Below, in pieces: positions 27,597 to 37,584 of a stretch of 64,000 nucleotides of DNA. The notes below the pieces were generated by a model. It saw nothing but the letters and a program-made list of their open reading frames with translations. It did no database searches and was not told the DNA's origin. This stretch comes from Flagellimonas meridianipacifica (GTDB lineage: Bacteria > Bacteroidota > Bacteroidia > Flavobacteriales > Flavobacteriaceae): contig NZ_PVYX01000002.1 in the NCBI RefSeq assembly GCF_003001695.1, positions 620,001 through 684,000 on the forward strand. The letters run 5' to 3'. The position numbers were made by a program, and so were the translations under genes. Positions within the stretch are counted from its first letter, which is position 1. Every line of letters begins with the position of its first letter.

Positions 27597-28261
27597 CACA
27601 ACTTTTGAATTTGGATGATAAGTGAAATGGGTTGTCCTTCATCATTGGTTATTTCCTTAATGGTAAAGTCTACCTCTTTAATGGAAGCCAAAACAGAAAC
27701 CCAATCTTCGAGGGTCCTAGCGTACCAAGAATGACCTTCAATGAAATTTCCTGGAAGCCCTTTCCATGAATCCGATATCCATTGACCTTTGTACTCCATT
27801 TCATTTTGAATTAGGAAAAAAGGATGGAGTGTTTGGATAAGGATAAATCCTTTTGGGTTGATGACGTCCAAGGTATTTTCAATCAGCTGGGAAAGTCCAT
27901 CTTTAAGATAGATGCAGAAGTTGAAAACTCCCAAATCAAATGTGCTGTGTGGAATCGGTTTTCCAGCGATAACATCTTCAAAGGTAAGTTGGTGATACTC
28001 TCCAGGTCCATGTTGTTTGGCATCTTCAAGCAATGCTTGGATGGCATCAAACCCATAAGCTACCATGCCCATTTTGTTCATTTCCCGCGTCAACCATCCT
28101 TCTCCACAGCCAAAATCAGCAACTTTTGAGGCATTTGTATTCATTATGGCACTAAGAATTGCCTTGTTTGTGAATTTTCGAGAAGCAATTCCATGGTTTT
28201 GGATGATTTTGCTCCATTCCTTGGCGTTTTTTTCCCAAGAGTCTATGATTTCACTTTTCAT
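27596..28261 (-). CDS. Class I SAM-dependent methyltransferase
   Basis: 221 aa. SAM motif I VADFGCGEGWLTREM near residue 47, then FDLGVFNFCIYL and NPKGFILIQTLHPFF. Substrate unknown. It overlaps the GH3 gene by 11 bp and anmK by 1 bp, so it is an integral member of the muropeptide operon, though no methylation step is known in that pathway. Confidence 0.83.
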   Translation of the reverse strand: MKSEIIDSWEKNAKEWSKIIQNHGIASRKFTNKAILSAIMNTNASKVADFGCGEGWLTREMNKMGMVAYGFDAIQALLEDAKQHGPGEYHQLTFEDVIAGKPIPHSTFDLGVFNFCIYLKDGLSQLIENTLDVINPKGFILIQTLHPFFLIQNEMEYKGQWISDSWKGLPGNFIEGHSWYARTLEDWVSVLASIKEVDFTIKEITNDEGQPISLIIQIQKL

Positions 28262-29870
28262 TGATGTCCGTTTTTAGTTGAAATGGAAGTTTTCCTTGAG
28301 GAAGAAGTTTTCCTTCAAAGTGTGAGCGGGCCGCTTCTTGAAATTCAAGGAAGTCCTGATATAGTATGATGTAAGAGTTTTGCTTATTGAGGGGCAACGT
28401 ATGGATAAGAAATGGATTACCGAATAGGTATAAAATGCAATTGCCCTTCTTGAGCGTTTCATTTAATATCTCAAGTTCTTCTTCCGCAAATCCAAATCTA
28501 TTTTTGGGCTTTACAGAGGGTGGAAAGACGGAAATAACCGTTGTTTTTTGAAAATGGATCAAATCTTGAATTTCTTCTGATGTCATATCACCCACTGAAG
28601 AAGTTTTGATTTTGAGTTTTTGCTCCAAATATTCAGGGAAGATGTTAGTTGTTGGTTTGCCCAGAATGATATGTTGAAGACCTTGTGATGAACCAGGCAT
28701 TTTGTTTTTAGTACCCTTGAAGAGTTCGGTCAAACAGGCCCGAGCTATTTCTTTATTTAATTCGTTAGGAGCAATTCCTGTTTTCACAATGTTACTGGGT
28801 TGATTGAAGGCTTTTTCCTTCAATTCCCAAACACGTTCGAAGCTCGATTCAATCCTTTGACCCTCACCTTGCAAAACAATTTTTTCAATTGCCTCTTTTG
28901 GGTGCTCCGAAAAACAAAACATATCCAGTCCAGCATGGAAAGCTGCCAATTCCAAAGCTCCCTTTTCTTCAAACCTTTTGGATACGGCATGCATGTTCAT
29001 GGCATCCGAGATAAGCAATCCCTGATACCCCATTTTTTTCCGAAGAACGTCTGATAGTATGATTTTGGAAAGTGTAGCTGGTTTTCCAGATGAATCCAAA
29101 GCAGGAATGGATAGGTGTCCTATCATGATGGAATCCGCTTCTTCATGCATTAACACCGTGAAGGGATAACATTCGTTTTCAAGCAGATTTTCTGCTGATT
29201 TATCTATAACCGGTAAAGCTAAATGTGAATCCGTATTTGTATCTCCATGACCGGGAAAATGCTTTAATGAATTCAAAACACCTGCTTCACGCATTCCCGC
29301 TATAAAAGCCTTTGCTTTTTTGGTGACTTGTTCTTTATCATCTCCAAATGACCTGTATCCAATAACGGGATTTTCAGGATTGCTGTTTATATCGAGTACA
29401 GGAGCTAGATTCCAATGGATTCCAGCTTCTAGACAATCCAGACCAATTTTGTAACCTACATCATGGATTAAGTCTTCTCCATTCTGAAGTGCCCCCAATG
29501 TAAGTGCGTAGGGATATTGATGGGTATTTTCAATGCGCATGGCCAAACCCCATTCGGCATCCATGGCAATGAGAAGGGGAATGGAGGAGGCTTTTTGGTA
29601 TCTTTTGATGAGAGAAACGAGCCGTTCATAGCTATTTTCATTATAAACCACCTTCTTTTTGCCCTCAAAATTAGTAGCTGCGCTGGCTCTACTATGAAAA
29701 AAACATAAAGCACCGATATGGTGTTCTTGAATTAAGTTTTCCGTTTGTTGAATGTTTTCTTCGGAATCATTTATGAAAACGGCAATCATGAACAACTGCC
29801 CCACTTTTTGTTTTAGGCTGAAATCATGGGTCGAACCTAGTTCTATATGTTGTTCTAGCCTTTTACTCAT
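28251..29870 (-). CDS. nagZ: Glycoside hydrolase family 3, NagZ-like beta-N-acetylglucosaminidase
   Basis: 539 aa. KHFPGHGDTNTDSH near residue 203 is the NagZ-type signature with the His/Asp acid-base pair, and LLISDAMNM carries the nucleophile Asp. The extra C-terminal domain (about 190 residues) makes it longer than the 340-residue E. coli enzyme. It releases GlcNAc from GlcNAc-anhydroMurNAc. No signal peptide, so cytoplasmic. The ATG at 29870 (8-bp overlap with the permease gene) is preferred; 29894 is possible. Confidence 0.88.
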   Translation of the reverse strand: MSKRLEQHIELGSTHDFSLKQKVGQLFMIAVFINDSEENIQQTENLIQEHHIGALCFFHSRASAATNFEGKKKVVYNENSYERLVSLIKRYQKASSIPLLIAMDAEWGLAMRIENTHQYPYALTLGALQNGEDLIHDVGYKIGLDCLEAGIHWNLAPVLDINSNPENPVIGYRSFGDDKEQVTKKAKAFIAGMREAGVLNSLKHFPGHGDTNTDSHLALPVIDKSAENLLENECYPFTVLMHEEADSIMIGHLSIPALDSSGKPATLSKIILSDVLRKKMGYQGLLISDAMNMHAVSKRFEEKGALELAAFHAGLDMFCFSEHPKEAIEKIVLQGEGQRIESSFERVWELKEKAFNQPSNIVKTGIAPNELNKEIARACLTELFKGTKNKMPGSSQGLQHIILGKPTTNIFPEYLEQKLKIKTSSVGDMTSEEIQDLIHFQKTTVISVFPPSVKPKNRFGFAEEELEILNETLKKGNCILYLFGNPFLIHTLPLNKQNSYIILYQDFLEFQEAARSHFEGKLLPQGKLPFQLKTDINEK

Positions 29871-31143
29871 TGGAATCTGCCGATTTTTTGCCATACTCTG
29901 GCGGGTATTTCAGGAAAGGAAGCAATAAGAAAGCCGGTAGTGCAGCGACGACTACCCAAGTAAAAAAACCGGGATACCCCAGCCATTCCTGAATGTAACC
30001 ACTCAACATTCCAGGTAACATCATCCCAAGGGCCATAAAACCAGTAGCAATGGCATAGTGTGAAGTTTTGGATGCCCCTTCGGCAATATAAATCAGGAAA
30101 ATCAAGAAAGCAGCGAAGCCAAATCCATAGCCAAATTGTTCCACAACCACTGTTCCTACAACCGCTATCAGATTTTGGGTTTCGGTGTAAGCAAGTATTG
30201 CATACAAAGCGTTGGGAAGATTAAGGGCAAGGAGCATGGGAAGCATCCATTTTTTGAGTCCGTCTCTTGAAATTAAAATACCCCCGACAATTCCGCCTAA
30301 AGAAAGCATAATAATGCCCACAGTTCCATATATGGTTCCAACCGCTTCAGTGCTGAGGTTTAGTCCCCCAACTTGTTTTTCATCTAAAAGAAAAGGAGAG
30401 GCCATTTTAACCAATTGGGACTCCCCAAGCCGATATAGGAGAATGAAGAGGATAGCTATCCCGATTTGTTTCTTTTGAAAGAAAGTCACAAAAACTTCTA
30501 AAAAACTAGTGGGTTTTTCCTCATTTTCACTTTTGGGGTCTTCAAATTTTGGGGTAACAAAAAAGTTTGTCACTGTCAGAATGAACATAAGACCTGCCGT
30601 GCAAATCATGGTGATTGACCACGCCTTGGTATTATCACCGAATTCTTTCTCCAGAAAACCGGCCAGTATTACCAACAGACCTTGGGCAGTGACCATGGCC
30701 AATCTGTAGAAAGTACTTCGGAGTCCAATGAAAAAGGACTGCTTTTGTTGGCTTAGGCCAATCATATAATAGCCGTCAGAAGCTATATCGTTCGTAGCGG
30801 AGGCAAAAGCGGACATCCAGAAGAAAGCCAGAGTAATGGTAAAGAAAGCATTGGTAGGGAGAAAAAAACCAATACCAAGAAATGAAAGGGCAATCAATAA
30901 TTGCATACCCAAAAACCATTTTCTTTTTGTACCATTTAAATCTATAATGGGACTCCAGAGTGGTTTTATGACCCACGGTAAGTAAAGCCAGCTTGTATAA
31001 AGGCCTATGTCCGCATTGCTAATTCCAAGACGTTTGTACATAATGACCGAGACGACTACCACAATGATGTACGGAATCCCCTGTGTGAAATATAAGGTGG
31101 GAATCCATGCCCAAGCCCTGGTATCTTTTTCGGCCACTTTCAT
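29863..31143 (-). CDS. ampG: AmpG-like MFS permease (muropeptide importer)
   Basis: 426 aa, 12 predicted helices. WIPTLYFTQGIPY near the start, WVIKPLWSPIIDL and ATNDIASDGYYM resemble AmpG, the inner-membrane importer of GlcNAc-anhydroMurNAc muropeptides. Position between a GH3 NagZ and SusCD supports that role. The stop overlaps nagZ. A general sugar MFS transporter is the alternative. Confidence 0.83.
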   Translation of the reverse strand: MKVAEKDTRAWAWIPTLYFTQGIPYIIVVVVSVIMYKRLGISNADIGLYTSWLYLPWVIKPLWSPIIDLNGTKRKWFLGMQLLIALSFLGIGFFLPTNAFFTITLAFFWMSAFASATNDIASDGYYMIGLSQQKQSFFIGLRSTFYRLAMVTAQGLLVILAGFLEKEFGDNTKAWSITMICTAGLMFILTVTNFFVTPKFEDPKSENEEKPTSFLEVFVTFFQKKQIGIAILFILLYRLGESQLVKMASPFLLDEKQVGGLNLSTEAVGTIYGTVGIIMLSLGGIVGGILISRDGLKKWMLPMLLALNLPNALYAILAYTETQNLIAVVGTVVVEQFGYGFGFAAFLIFLIYIAEGASKTSHYAIATGFMALGMMLPGMLSGYIQEWLGYPGFFTWVVVAALPAFLLLPFLKYPPEYGKKSADSNE

Positions 31144-31626
31144 TTACTTCTTATGTTTTAAAAGGTTTTCGTAAATGCTTTTTTCGGAACCTTCAATGAC
31201 TTTTGCATTAACTGCCTTTTCATAGTATTCAATGGGTCCGACACCGCCTATTATAGCATACGCATATCCCAGCTCTTTTAAAGCTTGTAGGGCTTTTACC
31301 AAAAGTACTTTACCAATATTTTTTCCTCGTTCCGAAGGAAGTACCCCAGTAGGTCCGAAGAAATTTTTTGACGAACATTCAAAACAGGCAAAACCTAAAA
31401 TATCTTGATTTCTTTGCGCAATAAAACAGGTGACAGGTACATTCGAAAATGCAACATCCACCTCATCTTTCCAGTTGATGCTAAAGTTTTTTTCAACCCA
31501 TTCCAAAATCAAGCTTTTTTCAGCCGCAATTGGCTTTCTGAAGACCATATTTTCTTCTTGAAAAAGTTGTTTTTCTTCGGAACCGATATCGGGTAAATCC
31601 ACAAGTCGGACCAGCATGTCTTTCAT
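31144..31626 (-). CDS. GNAT-family N-acetyltransferase
   Basis: 160 aa. GPTGVLPSERGKNIGKVLL is the acetyl-CoA-binding motif A (RxxGxG/A type). Substrate unknown; the context suggests an amino sugar or amino acid. Its ATG overlaps the upstream stop by 4 bp (ATGA) and the permease start follows its stop directly. Confidence 0.82.
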   Translation of the reverse strand: MKDMLVRLVDLPDIGSEEKQLFQEENMVFRKPIAAEKSLILEWVEKNFSINWKDEVDVAFSNVPVTCFIAQRNQDILGFACFECSSKNFFGPTGVLPSERGKNIGKVLLVKALQALKELGYAYAIIGGVGPIEYYEKAVNAKVIEGSEKSIYENLLKHKK

Positions 31627-33137
31627 TGGAGTTGTTTTGGATTTAGTATTATGGGTTGGGTTTTGTTTCCATAGACATCCTGAATTACAATTAGTATCCC
31701 TTGCCTTTTTGTTTTACCAGAGATTGGGACGTCAACCTGGATATTATCTTTTCTTGATGAAAGATAGCTTTTTTTGAATAAGGGCAACCTTCCTTTTTTC
31801 TTGCCCTTGTTTACGTAGAACAAAGCAAATCGGGGTATGTTGTCAAAGTGATTTAGACGTATCTGGACTTTGTCATCTTGTATTTTTTTTGTTTCAATCT
31901 TTAGGGGTTCCAATGTCCTTTTATTAGGTGTTTTTAACGTTGGATTAGGTACTGGACTAGCATATAGTTTTCGGATTTTTTTTACCGTTTTTGGATGCTT
32001 GTTCAATAAGGACTTAGCACTAAAGAAAATGTTGCCATTTACTTTTGGTAAAGACCTGGCAAACTTTAGCTGTTTTGGGATTTCATTGTATTTATTCCAG
32101 GCCTTATCGCTGTTATTTTTGATTTTATAAGGGCCATTGCCCATATAAAGATTTACCATCCCTTTCTGTATGGACCACCATTCTGAAACCTTTCTGTGCG
32201 AAGCAGGTGGATAGTCCATACTCCAATAGGCTTGGGGAGCTATATAATCTATCCATCCCTTCTCCATCCAAAGTAAAGGATTGGCATAGAGGTCATCATA
32301 ATTGGTTTGTCCGGCCTTTGTATCGGAACCTTTTGGGTCGACATCCTTGTTCCTCCAAACACCAAAAGGACTTATACCAAACTGCACCCATGGTTTGGAT
32401 TTTTTTATGGTACTATGGACTTGCTTAACCAAAGAATCCACATTGCTTCTTCTCCAATCATCCAAGCTTTGGTTTACTAATTTGTTGGATTGATACGTCA
32501 AGGAATCGTCAAAAGTCTCATCCTTAATTTTGTATGGATAAAAGTAATCATCAAAATGAATGGCATCTATGTCATGGTTGTCTACCAACTCTTCCACAAC
32601 TTTGGCAAATTTGTTTCTAACCTGAGGTAATCCAGGATTATAGTAGAACTTTTTACCATACTTTATCATCCAATCCCTATGTTGATTGAAATCATGGGTT
32701 ACATCCAAACTTAAGGTGTCCATGTCAAAAGTGGCCCTGTATGGATTTAACCAAGCATGGAATTCCATACCTCTGGTGTGGGTTTCCTGAATCATCCAAG
32801 ACAGCGGGTCTTCAAAACCTTTAGGGGCTTTTCCCTGTTGGCCGGTCAAATATTTAGACCATGGAGCCAATTGGCTAGGATATAAAGCATCACCTGCCGT
32901 TCTCACTTGGACGATTATCGCATTGAAATTCAAGTTTTCATAGAAATCCAGTATTTCGATAAAGTCCCTTTTTTGTTTGGAAGTTGAATCATTTCCATTT
33001 TTGGGCCAATCAATATTTACCACAGTAGCTACCCACACCCCTCTGAATTCTTCTCTTGGTGTGTTTTTCAAGTTCTTGGAAGATGCGCAAGATGCAAAAG
33101 CGAAAAGAACTAGAATGAAGTAATAACTTGATTTCAT
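31623..33137 (-). CDS. Glycosyl hydrolase-like 10 (YngK/DUF187-type) lipoprotein
   Basis: 504 aa. Lipoprotein signal with FASC lipobox. The TIM-barrel domain starts EEFRGVWVATVVNIDWP and includes FHAWLNPYRATF, AIHFDDYFYPY and GISPFGVWRN, GHL10 landmarks. A C-terminal beta-rich domain follows from about residue 390. Likely a surface or periplasmic glycan hydrolase that prepares material for the SusCD system; exact bond unknown. Confidence 0.85.
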   Translation of the reverse strand: MKSSYYFILVLFAFASCASSKNLKNTPREEFRGVWVATVVNIDWPKNGNDSTSKQKRDFIEILDFYENLNFNAIIVQVRTAGDALYPSQLAPWSKYLTGQQGKAPKGFEDPLSWMIQETHTRGMEFHAWLNPYRATFDMDTLSLDVTHDFNQHRDWMIKYGKKFYYNPGLPQVRNKFAKVVEELVDNHDIDAIHFDDYFYPYKIKDETFDDSLTYQSNKLVNQSLDDWRRSNVDSLVKQVHSTIKKSKPWVQFGISPFGVWRNKDVDPKGSDTKAGQTNYDDLYANPLLWMEKGWIDYIAPQAYWSMDYPPASHRKVSEWWSIQKGMVNLYMGNGPYKIKNNSDKAWNKYNEIPKQLKFARSLPKVNGNIFFSAKSLLNKHPKTVKKIRKLYASPVPNPTLKTPNKRTLEPLKIETKKIQDDKVQIRLNHFDNIPRFALFYVNKGKKKGRLPLFKKSYLSSRKDNIQVDVPISGKTKRQGILIVIQDVYGNKTQPIILNPKQLQ

Positions 33138-33146
33138 AGGAATGAA

Positions 33147-33179
33147 AAAGGCCTACCCGAAGATTAAAAGTAGGCCTTT
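33147..33179 (-). terminator. Hairpin between susD and the downstream glycosidase gene
   Basis: AAAGGCCTAC (33147-33156) pairs perfectly with GTAGGCCTTT (33170-33179) over a 13-nt loop, followed in the minus direction by TTTTT. A 10-bp stem just after susD is typical of partial terminators that keep SusCD more abundant than downstream enzymes. Confidence 0.75.
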
Positions 33180-33219
33180 AGGCTCAATTAACTTAAACTA
33201 ACAAATTCAATTTTACCAA

Positions 33220-34551
33220 TTAAATGGATGGATCATCAGGTGTATTAGGGTTACTATTTCGTTCCAAATCTGGATACGGATAGAAATTTCTATTACGCTC
33301 TTCGTCATAATTCATGGCTGTACCACTGGGTTGCGGTCTTCCAAATCTTCTACTATCTTCCAAACTCATTCCTGTAAATAGAAGTTCTGCTCTTCTATTT
33401 CGATACACTTCATTGAGTAGTGCATCAACCGTGTTGTCACCAGAGTAGGCAGCAACGTTGGCATTGACATCAAATGGATCATCTGTATCGGTAAGCACCT
33501 CGTTCAATGCAGCTGTCGCCGCCGCTAAATTTGGACTCCCAATTCTAAGATTGGCTTCAGCAATTATAAGATTCATCTCGTCCGGTAAGTATACCGGAAT
33601 GGATTCTGATATTTCATTAAAAAAACCATCTACGTCTTCAATAGGTAGTCCATTCTGATTGGTTTCATCCAAAGGAACCAGATAAAATGCCAATCTTCCG
33701 TCTGCGGGGTCAAAAACAAATTCTACAGGTAAACCAAAATTATCCCTAGGTTTAAAATTTGGAGTATTGTTTTGAACAATCCTGGCCCAAATGGGATTTG
33801 GATTTTGGGTATCATAAGCAAAAACCGAAGTTGAAGTTAAATCTACATTGCCAGCTGCCGCAAGTGCGGCTTCATAATTTCCTGCAAAAAGATTGTAACG
33901 TGCTATGTAAGCCGTAATCGTGTTGACTAAATCGATATTTCCCAAGGTTACCCCATTTATAAACTCTTCAGAGGCAGCTGTGCCTGATAGTTGGGTCGCG
34001 GCTTCCGTTAATAGTGTGATTGCTGTTTCAAACCCCTGTATTCTAGACACGAAAGTAGCATCATTATCATTGCTTGTTGCTACAATTACTTGTTCGTAAT
34101 TCTGGGCGAGACTTCCTATGGCCAGTGCTTTAAAAAGTTTCGCATGTGCGATCAACCCACTTCGGGTACCGGCATCCAATTCTATATTGTCAGCATTACT
34201 TTCTATATCTTCGGCTATTTCGATAACTCTCAGCATAGTTGACCAAAGTCCCTGTACATTGGAATTGAAATTGGGAAGCACCGTTCCCCCATCTTCCAAT
34301 TCAATCATGTTTTGGAATGTAGTGGTTATCCCTCCTTCACGAGTGGTTATTGCCGGTGTCTCCACAATCCAACGTATTCCAACAACAGAATACAATTGCT
34401 GAAGACCTACGGCTGCCGCGAAAACTCCTTCTCTAGAGGAAAAAACTTGTTCTTCCGTAGCGGCATTAGGATTTTCGAAATCAGTTTCACAAGAAAAAAG
34501 TCCTAGTGTAAGTGAAACACAAATGATAAAGTATATAATTGATTTTTTCAT
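33220..34551 (-). CDS. susD: SusD/RagB-family substrate-binding lipoprotein
   Basis: 443 aa. Lipoprotein signal with FSC lipobox (LGLFSCETDF). The body is helical TPR-rich, with the C-terminal RRAELLFTGMSLEDSRRFGR motif common to SusD. It sits as a lid over the SusC barrel and captures oligosaccharide or glycopeptide ligands at the surface. Follows susC by 16 bp. Confidence 0.93.
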   Translation of the reverse strand: MKKSIIYFIICVSLTLGLFSCETDFENPNAATEEQVFSSREGVFAAAVGLQQLYSVVGIRWIVETPAITTREGGITTTFQNMIELEDGGTVLPNFNSNVQGLWSTMLRVIEIAEDIESNADNIELDAGTRSGLIAHAKLFKALAIGSLAQNYEQVIVATSNDNDATFVSRIQGFETAITLLTEAATQLSGTAASEEFINGVTLGNIDLVNTITAYIARYNLFAGNYEAALAAAGNVDLTSTSVFAYDTQNPNPIWARIVQNNTPNFKPRDNFGLPVEFVFDPADGRLAFYLVPLDETNQNGLPIEDVDGFFNEISESIPVYLPDEMNLIIAEANLRIGSPNLAAATAALNEVLTDTDDPFDVNANVAAYSGDNTVDALLNEVYRNRRAELLFTGMSLEDSRRFGRPQPSGTAMNYDEERNRNFYPYPDLERNSNPNTPDDPSI

Positions 34552-34567
34552 CGTCTTTGTTTTTTAA

Positions 34568-37500
34568 TTAGAAACTTACGTTGACTCCTAACTGATACGT
34601 TCTAGGAATTGGCACTCCGGCAAAATCGAAACCTCTCACTCCATTGCTTTGTCCAGCCGTATTTATTTCTGGGTCCCATCCTGAGTAATCGTCCCATGAT
34701 ATCAAATTTCTTCCAACTAAACTAAGTTGAACGTTTTCAACTCCTTTGATTGGAGGTCTGAAATCATAGCTTATAGCCAGCTCTCTCAATTTTACAAAAG
34801 AACCATCTTCCACAAATTCTTCAAAGATACCTGCTTGGGCACCTCCAAATCCTTTGGGTCTATTGCCTAATAACTCTTGACCCACATTAAATCCTCCACC
34901 GAAAATTACGTTGTCCAGAAGTCTTCGGTTCCAGTTGAAAACATCAAAACCTTGAACGGCATCCAGTTGGATTCTCAATTTAAAGTTCTTATAGGCAAAT
35001 TCATTGATTAAAGAACCAAACCAATCTGGGTTTGGGTCTCCAATAACTTTAGAGCTTGCACCGTCTTCAGTAGTACCTGCAAAAGGATAACCATTTTCAT
35101 CTAAAGAAATGCTCCCGTCTGCATCTCTTGCATAGAATTGTCTAAAGAATACTCCTAAAGGCTGTCCTTCAATCACAAAGTTTGTTGAAAAACTATCTGG
35201 TAGAGCAAATTGACCTCCACCAGCAACTCGAGTCACTACATTTTCGTTTTGCGAGAAGGTAGCTGTAACATCCCAAGAAAAATCATTGGTTTTTATAGGG
35301 GCACCACGTAGTAAAATTTCGATACCTTCATTCTCTAAGTCCCCTACATTTTCTATTCTAGAACCGAATCCAGTGGAAGGAGCAAGCTCTCTTGGTAAAA
35401 GCAAATCAGTAACATCCTGTTTGTAATAGGTGAATTCAATTCCAATACGATTGTTCAACAATCCTGCATCGAAACCAAATTCAATTTCTTCTTGACGCTC
35501 TGGTGCAATATCCAGGTCACCTTGGTCTGGAGCGTTAGTTAGAACATCATCACCAGCCGGTACTAAACTGGGGGTTCCATTGATTGAAAATGGAGAAAAA
35601 ACAGTAAATCTTTGAAACGCGGTCAGCGCCGTCAGGTTACCTGCTTGTCCCCATGAACCTCTTAACTTAAAGGTGTTAAATGCATCACCAAATGTATTTT
35701 TCCAAAAATCTTCCTCAGAGATAATGTAAGATAAACTGGCTTTGGCATATAACTGGTTCCGTTCGTCTTCCCCAAAAGTAGAAGCACCGTCCAAACGAAT
35801 TGCACCATTGAGGTATAATTTATCATTAAAACTAAAAGACTGCTGTAAGAAAGAGCCCCAATAGGAAATTTGAGATCGAGTTTCACCTTGACTAAAAATT
35901 GTACCTGTATTTGCCACTTGTACAATAGGGACCAAGCCTTCAGCGTCTATAGCAATCCGGTCAAATTCTTCATATTGCCAGGAACCTCCTAAAGTAGTAG
36001 TCGACTCTATATCTTCCGTAATAGGGGTTTTATAGGCTAAATTTAAATCACTATTATATTGAAAGTTATTGATATCAGCTCGTCTGCTAAAGCCGCCACC
36101 TACAGGAGAGGTGTTGTTTATGGGAATGAAGCCGGTAGCCGATTGATTGAAGAAATCAAGCCCTAACAAATAACTGGCACTTAACTTGTCCGTAATTTTA
36201 GCGTTCAAACCAATACTGGTAATAAAACGATTCACTTTTTGGCCAAAATCAAAGCGATCCACCGCCTCCAATGGGTTGGTTCTTGGTACCAACAAGGAGG
36301 TCACTGGATATACACCGGACTCATCTGGGTTGGGATTCACGGAATTATCACTGAAGACAAAACCGGTAATGGCTCCGTAAGCTACGTTGATGCCTCCATT
36401 AGGCACATCATTACTTACACTTCGGGTGTAGTTAAGCCCGGCATTGATTTCGAGCCAATCCCATGCCTTTTGGGTGATATTGGTTTTAAAACCAACTCGT
36501 TGGAAATCAGTGTTTTTAATTATTCCTTCATTGTCGAGGAAAGATCCTGAAATGTAATAGGAGGTTTTTTCGTTACCGCCACTTACTGAAAGAAAGTTTT
36601 CAATACCGAATCCTGATTCAAAGAATTCATCTTGATAATTAAAACGTTCAACAGGAACAGTCTCCAAATTGGTGCGGTCAAAAGGATCTACCCAGGCAAG
36701 AGGTACCGTATTATAATCAATTTCCTTACGCAATTCATTAACTCTGACATTGGTTGAAAAGTTAAATTTTGGCTCTCCGGTTCGTCCTTTTTTGGTAAAA
36801 ATCTGAACTACACCATTACTGGCTCGAGAACCATAAATGGCTGCCGCGGCAGCTCCTTTTATGATTTCAATTCGTTCAATGTCATTGGGATTTAAATCCA
36901 CCAAACGGTTTTGGGAGGTTCCTCCTAAGTCCACCAAATCATTACTGTTACTGGAGTTGCTAATTATTATTCCATCAACAATATATAGTGGGTCTGAATT
37001 TCCCAAGACGGTACTTGGCCCCCTAAGACGGATACTTATTCCACCCGCGGGATCACCAGAGTTCTGTTGTACCAAGGCACCGGTTATCTTACCTGAAATG
37101 GCTTGGTCCACAGCAATTGCACCGTTGTTCACCAAATCTTCAGATTTTACAGATGAAATTGCATTACCCAAGGTTCTTTTGTTTACCCCAACAGGATTAC
37201 CGGTGACGACCACTTCGTCCAAATTGAGTAAATCTTCTTCCAGGACCACGTTGGTTGTGATGGTTAGATTTGAACCTAAGTCAATCGGAATTGCCTGGGT
37301 TGTAAAACCCAAAGAGCTAATGCTTAGATTTACCGAACCTTGTTCCAAAGTAGCGGTAAAGCTATAATTACCGTCAAAATCGGAAATTGTTCCGAATGAG
37401 GTGCCTTCAATGAAAACGGACGCTCCGGACAAAGGTTGGTTTGTCCCACTTTCCGTTACGGTTCCAGTAAAAGTGTATTGGTTTTGTGCCCACATCGATG

Positions 37501-37570
37501 ATGAGGTTAAAAAGCAACACACCGCGAACAGGAACCCTGTTTTTTTCAAATGATCATACAGTTTTCGCAT
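34568..37570 (-). CDS. susC: SusC/RagA-family TonB-linked outer membrane transporter
   Basis: 1000 aa. Signal peptide to about residue 28 (SSSMWAQ), a carboxypeptidase-regulatory-like domain (YTFTGTVTESGTNQPLSGAS), TonB-box region LDEVVVTG, plug domain (LRGPSTVLGNSDPLYIVDG, GAAAAAIYGSRASNGVV) and a 22-strand barrel ending GVNVSF. Imports large ligands with energy from TonB. Genetic context points to peptidoglycan or amino-sugar fragments. Begins 14 bp after the nagB fusion. Confidence 0.95.
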   Translation of the reverse strand: MRKLYDHLKKTGFLFAVCCFLTSSSMWAQNQYTFTGTVTESGTNQPLSGASVFIEGTSFGTISDFDGNYSFTATLEQGSVNLSISSLGFTTQAIPIDLGSNLTITTNVVLEEDLLNLDEVVVTGNPVGVNKRTLGNAISSVKSEDLVNNGAIAVDQAISGKITGALVQQNSGDPAGGISIRLRGPSTVLGNSDPLYIVDGIIISNSSNSNDLVDLGGTSQNRLVDLNPNDIERIEIIKGAAAAAIYGSRASNGVVQIFTKKGRTGEPKFNFSTNVRVNELRKEIDYNTVPLAWVDPFDRTNLETVPVERFNYQDEFFESGFGIENFLSVSGGNEKTSYYISGSFLDNEGIIKNTDFQRVGFKTNITQKAWDWLEINAGLNYTRSVSNDVPNGGINVAYGAITGFVFSDNSVNPNPDESGVYPVTSLLVPRTNPLEAVDRFDFGQKVNRFITSIGLNAKITDKLSASYLLGLDFFNQSATGFIPINNTSPVGGGFSRRADINNFQYNSDLNLAYKTPITEDIESTTTLGGSWQYEEFDRIAIDAEGLVPIVQVANTGTIFSQGETRSQISYWGSFLQQSFSFNDKLYLNGAIRLDGASTFGEDERNQLYAKASLSYIISEEDFWKNTFGDAFNTFKLRGSWGQAGNLTALTAFQRFTVFSPFSINGTPSLVPAGDDVLTNAPDQGDLDIAPERQEEIEFGFDAGLLNNRIGIEFTYYKQDVTDLLLPRELAPSTGFGSRIENVGDLENEGIEILLRGAPIKTNDFSWDVTATFSQNENVVTRVAGGGQFALPDSFSTNFVIEGQPLGVFFRQFYARDADGSISLDENGYPFAGTTEDGASSKVIGDPNPDWFGSLINEFAYKNFKLRIQLDAVQGFDVFNWNRRLLDNVIFGGGFNVGQELLGNRPKGFGGAQAGIFEEFVEDGSFVKLRELAISYDFRPPIKGVENVQLSLVGRNLISWDDYSGWDPEINTAGQSNGVRGFDFAGVPIPRTYQLGVNVSF

Positions 37571-37584
37571 ACAGAAGTTAGTTT

